A DNA stretch of 24,285 nucleotides, from contig JAKCWW010007270.1 in the NCBI GenBank assembly GCA_026260175.1, positions 1,119-25,403 on the forward strand, read 5' to 3'. The notes under the pieces were generated by a model. The model ran no database searches, had not been told where the DNA came from, and saw only the letters and a program-made list of their open reading frames with translations. Position 1 is the first letter of the stretch. Each line of letters begins with the position of its first letter. A program made the translations under genes and the position numbers. The stretch comes from Reticulitermes lucifugus (lineage: Eukaryota; Arthropoda; Insecta; Blattodea; Rhinotermitidae). This document shows positions 19,737 to 24,285 of this stretch, piece after piece.

Positions 19737-20021
19737 GCCGGGATAGCTCAGTCGGTATAGCGACTCGCTACGAGCTGGACGGTACGGGGATCGAATCCCG
19801 GTGGGGGCGAGATTTTCCGCACCCATCCAGACTGACCCTGGGGCCCACCCAGCCTGCAATACAATGGGTACCGGATCATTCCTGGGGGTAAAGCAGCCGT
19901 GGCGTGGCGTTGACAACCCACCCCCATCTAGCGTCAAGGTTAAAGAAAGAGTAGAGCTATACCTCTACTCACCCTCTGGGCCTTCATGGCCTGTTCTAGG
20001 GAGAACTTTATCTTTTACCTT
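19737..20021 (+). mobile_element. SINE-1, full-length young copy
   Basis: The best copy of the family. The A box tagctcagtcgg is at 19744-19755 and the B box gatcgaatc at 19789-19797. The body is tggggcccacccagcc (19840-19855), then the agagtagagctatacctcta segment (19948-19967), the ggccttcatggcctgttcta segment (19979-19998) and a T-rich end. It is rich in CpG although its surroundings are CpG-poor, which suggests recent insertion. ORFs on both strands across it are not genes. Confidence 0.85.
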
Positions 20022-20628
20022 ACAATATTTACACTTTTACTTTTGTGGCTGTTATTGCTTATATTTACACATTGTACATATTTGACAATGTTTTAACTTA
20101 TGCTTGTATATATTTCTTGGTGTCAGTGTCTCACTGAAGATGGCAATCACTGAAGCATGCAGGATTATATATAAAGGTAAGTTGTAACATATTTTAGATA
20201 TTTTGTGTGTGTTTGTTGGTATAATAATTAGTTCTTTCCACATAATGTCCAATTCATTACTATGTAATCTTACAGTTACAGAGTTGGAACTTTTTAGAAC
20301 ATCATAAAATAAAGTATAAGCAGTAATAATAACATATGTACCCAGTATCCTTAAAGGATGGTTTTCATGAATATGGGTGAGCAAAAAGAGAACTTGTCAC
20401 TTTACTGGCATTTGGGAGAACTTTTTGTCATCATTTCACAAAAAAATAAGAAAAGAAAAGCAGTTGAGCCTAAATGGAATAAAGAGGTGCAATAAATGCC
20501 ATCGTGCAATGAATGGAACCCCAATTCTTTTATAATTAAATTTGGCACTTAAATATCACTTTGAACTGGACCATGAGGAACCAAACCAAGGTTTGCATTA
20601 CCAAATTTTCATGTGTAAACAAAACAGA
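20022..20628. other. Non-coding DNA, nothing recognised
   Basis: AT-rich sequence. The 110-codon - strand ORF (20052-20384) has no recognisable motif and is regarded as chance. Confidence 0.4.
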
Positions 20629-20706
20629 GGGCTTTTTTAAAGACTTTTTAAAGCACGATGTTTCGGAAGCTGGTTTTGTTTCCGTTCTCAGACAAAAAAA
20701 AAGCCC
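20629..20706. repeat. Inverted repeat with homopolymer arms
   Basis: gggctttttt (20629-20638) and aaaaaagccc (20697-20706) are exact complements around a 58-base loop that contains tgtttcggaagctgg. It may be the relic of a small foldback element. Confidence 0.5.
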
Positions 20707-21083
20707 CTAAGTTGGTAGACCCCTTACGCTGAGCTATTTTCAGTCACTAGGTGCCATAAAAACAGTAACTTGTTGAGATATGCACCTGAGAATAGATCTA
20801 GTCCAAGGGCAGTAACAGGAAAATGGCTATTGAAAAATTAAAAATTAACTACAGGCTCAAAAGTAAAACCTGGACCAATCCACAAATTAAAAACCATAAA
20901 AAGAGCCATGAACTCAGGCTGATCAGACCACAGACACGACACAAAAAATCTAGAACACACATATTTCAAATCCATAACACCACTAACACCATCTGTGGAG
21001 AAAATCGTTAATCTTCTTCCTGTGTTCAAGTAAGTTTATAAACCAAGAAATATAAATGTATTATTTAATCAATGTGGATCATA

Positions 21084-21259
21084 ACAACATGGCAGTGCAT
21101 CTCACCAGAAGTGACTGTGAAGGGTTTTAAGAAGTGCTGTATATTCAATGCAGTGGAAGAGGCCAATAATATGTTATGGAATGACAGTGAAGAGTGAGTG
21201 AGTGTGAGGAAGATGAAGGCACTGACTGTGAAGCTGGAGACAGTGACACTGATTGGTAA
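21084..21259 (+). pseudogene. Pogo/Tigger-like DDE transposase, C-terminal remnant
   Basis: The + strand reads WQCISPEVTVKGFKKCCIFN and AVEEANNMLWNDSEE, meets a stop at 21197-21199, and continues in another frame as SECEEDEGTDCEAGDSDTDW before TAA (21257-21259). This is the usual end of the DDE-endonuclease family transposases that carry an N-terminal HTH/CENP-B-like domain: W..IS.E.IVK.FKKCGISNA, then an acidic tail. A frameshift or stop separates the two parts. The catalytic core is missing, because the 260 bases upstream (20820-21080) do not encode it in any frame I could read. It is a dead fragment. Confidence 0.8.
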
Positions 21260-21344
21260 AGGTAGATAGAATCTGACATGCTTTGTGTATTAAGTGTTTG
21301 AAATTAATAGTAAAATATTTTTTCTTAGCAGACATTTTATTTTA

Positions 21345-21391
21345 GGGGGGTCATCTTAGATTAGAGCCGTCTTGCATTTGGGTAAATGTGG
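21345..21391 (+). mobile_element. Probable 3' end (TIR) of the pogo-like element
   Basis: Sequence of the type ggggggtcatcttagattag (21345-21364) followed by tttgggtaaatgtgg and then TA (21392-21393). This resembles the right end of transposons whose TIR includes a 'gtcttatat..gggtaaat.cgg' motif, and it lies just after the transposase remnant. No matching left end was found in the window. Confidence 0.5.
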
Positions 21392-21393
21392 TA

Positions 21394-22371
21394 TATATTA
21401 TTGTTTAATTTCTACATTACGCAGATTGTATTAAATTTCCCAGTATTTCAATGTGCTTGTTATGAACTGTTATGACAGAGCAGTGGCCATGATGCAGGGG
21501 TAGGAATGACTTTTTGAACTAGGTACACACTTTTAGATCAGTGGAAATGTCAGGAAAATGACATGCATATAATATTAATTGAATTATTACAACGTGTGTT
21601 TGGAAATGTATTCCTACATGTAGCAATGGGAATGCTATAATCTCTTAAGGCAGGGTGGTCCAACTACAGGCCTTTGGGTCATTGTTGTGTGGCACAGAAA
21701 TATTTATATAAAATATGAGACCCCAGATCCATTAGTAATTAAGAGAAGTAAGTATTAATTTAATAGACATTATGAATCTCATTTTCACAAATTTTTCTGT
21801 TTTATTCTTTGTGATTAGTTGTGGGGTTTCTTTCATGCATTTGTGATTGAGGTTATATTCCTTACCCCCATCTCTTACATTCAAAAAACAGTTGATTATG
21901 GTAGTGAATGAAAATTTTATTTGTATAAGAAAGCTTCTGTGTTAGCTTTACTCCATCTATACAGGATATTTGTGCCAAAGCTTTCAGTTTTCATGATATA
22001 AGAATATTTACATACTATTACAAACATACAGTCTTACATACTTTTACACATACAATAATCATGTGTGACACACAAGCTTTAGATCTTGTGCCCATGGTCC
22101 ATGTGACCCACAGTGTTGTGCATATTGGACCTCCCTCTCCTAAGCCACAGGAAGGAGCTTCATTAAAAGAAATAGTGCTGCGAACAGGCAGATGGTGTCT
22201 ATCTGTATGTAGCCAGTTTCCACCATTGTCTCAATGTACTGTAGGTTTGTAAAGTAAAGCAGTGAAAACATTGCTACACGTGATCAAGGTAACTACTCAC
22301 ATTTCTTTTTACCATATATGTATGTATGTAGCATATTGTATCTGTTTTCAAACTCCAGTTTTTCATGATTG
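21394..22371. other. Non-coding DNA, nothing recognised
   Basis: AT-rich and almost CpG-free. The 63-codon ORF at 22061-22252 has no recognisable domain. Confidence 0.4.
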
Positions 22372-22600
22372 ACTAGGCCATGTGCTGGATAACCAAGGAA
22401 GTGTGCTTCAACTCCCAGCATGATCAAGATATTTTTATCTACTCAAAAATTTCCAGACCATGTCTGCACCCACCCATCTCCCTCTTCAATGGATATTTAG
22501 GGTAAAGTGGGAGGGGTGTGATGCATGTGACTTAACTCTATGTAATGCTAAGGTTAAGAATGGTTGGAGCTATATGTCCGTTCCTCCATATGCTTTTATA
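22372..22600 (+). mobile_element. SINE-1, very old degraded copy
   Basis: Weak but ordered similarity to 19737-20021: ctggataaccaagg and cttcaactcccagc in place of the B-box region, then gcacccacccatctccctct, then agggtaaagtgggaggggtg, then ctaaggttaagaatgg and ttggagctatatgtcc. CpGs are nearly all lost. It lies close to the right edge of the CpG-poor domain. Confidence 0.55.
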
Positions 22601-22787
22601 GTGTGCGCATGGACAATTAACCTGCCTGACCCTCTGCTGAACCGTCAGTTATTACTTAAAACAACGCAACCCCCATTGGCCCTATCCTAACCTTCCTGAA
22701 TGTACTTGTAAAAGTCAACATTCATAGTCTCAAACAATAACAAGCCATAAAGTTTTACTGAGTGTGACTAAAGAGTGACTTGTTGAT

Positions 22788-22799
22788 GGGAGCGCTCCC
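22788..22799. repeat. 12-bp perfect palindrome gggagcgctccc
   Basis: A self-complementary GC-rich word at the point where CpG frequency rises again. Confidence 0.7.
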
Positions 22800-23402
22800 G
22801 AAAAATCGGCAATTTTGCGTTGTTCATAGTGGCATTAATCATGGCAGAACGCCTTTAGTAGTTCAGATAGTTTGCCCAGTTATGGTATAGATGGCTCGCA
22901 TAGACAGTGATTCAACAGATGGCGCCTACCACTCAAATTGATCTGTTTGGATTTGTATGGAATTTCCAATGTAATGCCCACATAATTTTAAACCTTGCGA
23001 CGATTATGTTCGTTAGGTTGGGTGTGTTTACAAAGTTCGCTTGTTCCGTTATATACCACACGTCTAGAAATGCTTTTTTGATGTATTTTCCATTCAAACT
23101 TCTTTTACGATGTGTTTTACCCCCACCCAACCAAATGACAACTCCGAGGAGTAGAAAATTTCCTCATACGCTGACAGTAGCTCACCTGATCTACAAAATC
23201 CACGCATTTTATAAAATCAGAAGGTTTATTATTGTGTTTTATATGTACACACACATATATGTATACACTCAATGACTGTCATAATGTGTTTTTTGTGCGT
23301 GTGAAGTTAAATGGCGTTATGATGTTCACATAGTTTCGTATTTACTTCGTCTGCTGAAGTGGCAGCACTGTGTAGTGGAGTAAGGTCCAACGGAAGTACG
23401 CA
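22800..23402. other. CpG-containing non-coding DNA
   Basis: CpG is much more frequent than in the preceding 16 kb. The ORFs (22907-23275, + and 22933-23130, -) look like chance. It includes a short CA/TA repeat at 23244-23268. Confidence 0.35.
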
Positions 23403-23426
23403 GCCCTCGAGTAGTGTTTCGAGGGC
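23403..23426. repeat. Compact hairpin, 8-bp GC-rich stem
   Basis: gccctcga (23403-23410) and tcgagggc (23419-23426) pair perfectly around an 8-base loop. There is no T-run after it, and no role can be stated. Confidence 0.7.
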
Positions 23427-23567
23427 AAGACCAAAGCGTCCTATAGGTACATTCATTTTTTTTCTCTGTTAGGTACTTGTGCAAATGCGGAATAACTATG
23501 CAGCCTTATAGAACACCGGCATTTTGGCCGAATATGGTCACAAACTTTATGTGAATAGGGCCAATGT

Positions 23568-23607
23568 TCTGTGTATGGTATGTCTTCAGAGTCATACCAT
23601 ACACAGA
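23568..23607. repeat. Perfect 15-bp hairpin with 10-base loop
   Basis: tctgtgtatggtatg (23568-23582) and cataccatacacaga (23593-23607) are exact complements. The pairing stops abruptly outside the 15 bp, so it is shorter than a typical miRNA precursor stem. Confidence 0.85.
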
Positions 23608-23704
23608 CTTCAGCATCTGAACGGGACGTTTTTCAAACCTTTAAACTCATGCAATTTGTTTATGAGGAAAACGAATGGAGATGGGGAATTAACCAAACTC
23701 ACTT

Positions 23705-23899
23705 TTGGGAAAGAAGTTCAAGTCGTCATATTTGAAAGCTTCCGTATCTGCAGCTACGGAACGTAATTTTTCGTCTTTGAAGTATTTCCGTTTCACGAAT
23801 AAGCTGTCTTGGAACACGAATTTCTGCCGTTTGCTTCCACAGCAATTCAAGTCCGCGTTCCTGCCCTACACTCTCGACCATCTGCACCTCGAGAACTGA
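23705..23899 (+). pseudogene. Possible hAT-type transposase C-terminal scrap
   Basis: The frame contains SVSAATERNFSSLKYFRFTN, which resembles the start of the hAT dimerisation region (S.ASAERSFS.LK.IKT..R). The following residues do not continue the match (the RL..LA part is absent), and no other hAT motif was seen upstream. It may be chance. Confidence 0.2.
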
Positions 23900-24123
23900 A
23901 TTTGAAATCTTTCCAGATGCTTATTCACATCAAGAAACAACTCTTTTCACATCCCGCGCAACCACCGACATCGAACCTCCAAAAACTAGGCTGAAGATGC
24001 CACCATTGTCATCACAGTCAATGCCATTTAGGTCTTTGTACTGTCTCCTCAGAAGCGAAGGAAGAGTCTGTCCCGGACGAAGATTAGTGGCACTTATCAC
24101 CTTTAATGACAAAACACGAAATA

Positions 24124-24226
24124 CAGTCGAACCCGGTTATAACGTCATCGGTTTAAGCGACACCTCGTCTATAACGTCTGATATTCTGTGACACAAGTTA
24201 ATTCCGCACTGTTAGCCATAATATTG
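24124..24226 (-). mobile_element. Pogo/Tc1-mariner-type MITE, truncated second copy
   Basis: The reverse complement matches 1134-1236: aatattatggctaacagtg, ggaattaact, the gacgaggtgtcg segment and gacgttataaccgggttcga. The outer end at 24124 is next to TA (24122-24123). The other end stops where a tRNA-like sequence begins, so about 80 bp of the element are missing. It is in the opposite orientation to the first copy. Confidence 0.75.
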
Positions 24227-24228
24227 TC

Positions 24229-24285
24229 GACCTCGGTGGACTAGTGGTTAGAGTGCTCGCCACTGGACCCAAGGTTCGCGGGTTC
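24229..24285 (+). mobile_element. tRNA-like SINE head, cut by the window edge
   Basis: gacctcggtggactagtggt, then tagagtgctcgcc, then gttcgcgggttc carries an A-box-like segment (tagtggttag) and the start of a B box (gggttc) at the expected distance. The anticodon region does not form a good stem, so a SINE head is more likely than a functional tRNA gene. The window ends inside the B box. Confidence 0.55.

Noticed and set aside
19737..19810. A genuine tRNA gene
   Set aside because: The A and B boxes are intact, but no acceptor stem closes, and the sequence continues into a SINE body shared with other copies.
19801..20085. ORFs on both strands over the SINE at 19737
   Set aside because: GC-rich SINE sequence stays open by chance. 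The same artefact appears at the 2381 copy.
1..24285. CRISPR array, prokaryotic operon, phage or other bacterial system
   Set aside because: There are no regularly spaced repeats, no dense ORFs and no ribosome-binding sites. The gene structure and repeats are those of an animal nuclear genome.

Overview
This window looks like nuclear DNA of an insect, probably a large-genome polyneopteran (cockroach, termite, stick insect or cricket type). The reasons are one split gene with a very long first intron, several tRNA-derived SINE families, non-LTR retrotransposon tails, and DNA-transposon remnants related to pogo and MITEs. The species cannot be named from the sequence. No prokaryotic operon, CRISPR array or phage was seen.

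The only gene I can assemble with confidence is Pin1 (Drosophila dodo), a phospho-Ser/Thr-Pro-directed peptidyl-prolyl cis-trans isomerase. It lies on the + strand in three coding exons: 4824-4878, 13618-13821 and 14094-14314. Joined, they give a 159-residue protein with an N-terminal WW domain and a C-terminal parvulin domain, and all key residues are present. Intron 1 (8.7 kb) splits the WW domain. Intron 2 is 272 bases. The 3' UTR end is not resolved.

Layout. 1-4600: upstream intergenic DNA with an interspersed-repeat copy, a pogo-type MITE, a degraded non-LTR retrotransposon tail (- strand), a tRNA-derived SINE, a second tRNA-like repeat and an unassigned 129-codon ORF (3748-4137, -). 4600-4878: Pin1 5' region and exon 1. 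4879-13617: intron 1, carrying SINEs, a LINE 3' end, a MITE-like remnant and interspersed repeats. 13618-14314: exons 2 and 3. 14315-about 22750: 3' UTR and flanking DNA with a long-TIR element, more SINEs and the last part of a pogo/Tigger-like transposase. 22750-24285: CpG-richer DNA with hairpins, a second, inverted copy of the pogo-type MITE and a tRNA-like SINE head cut by the window edge.

Two larger patterns stand out. First, CpG dinucleotides are nearly absent from about 6515 to 22790 but common on both sides. This could mark a germline-methylated transcription unit, although the Pin1 exons themselves keep many CpGs. Second, one interspersed repeat (called family A here) occurs at least seven times, always on the + strand. 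Assignments of repeats to families come from comparing copies within the window and from remembered family features, not from a database search.
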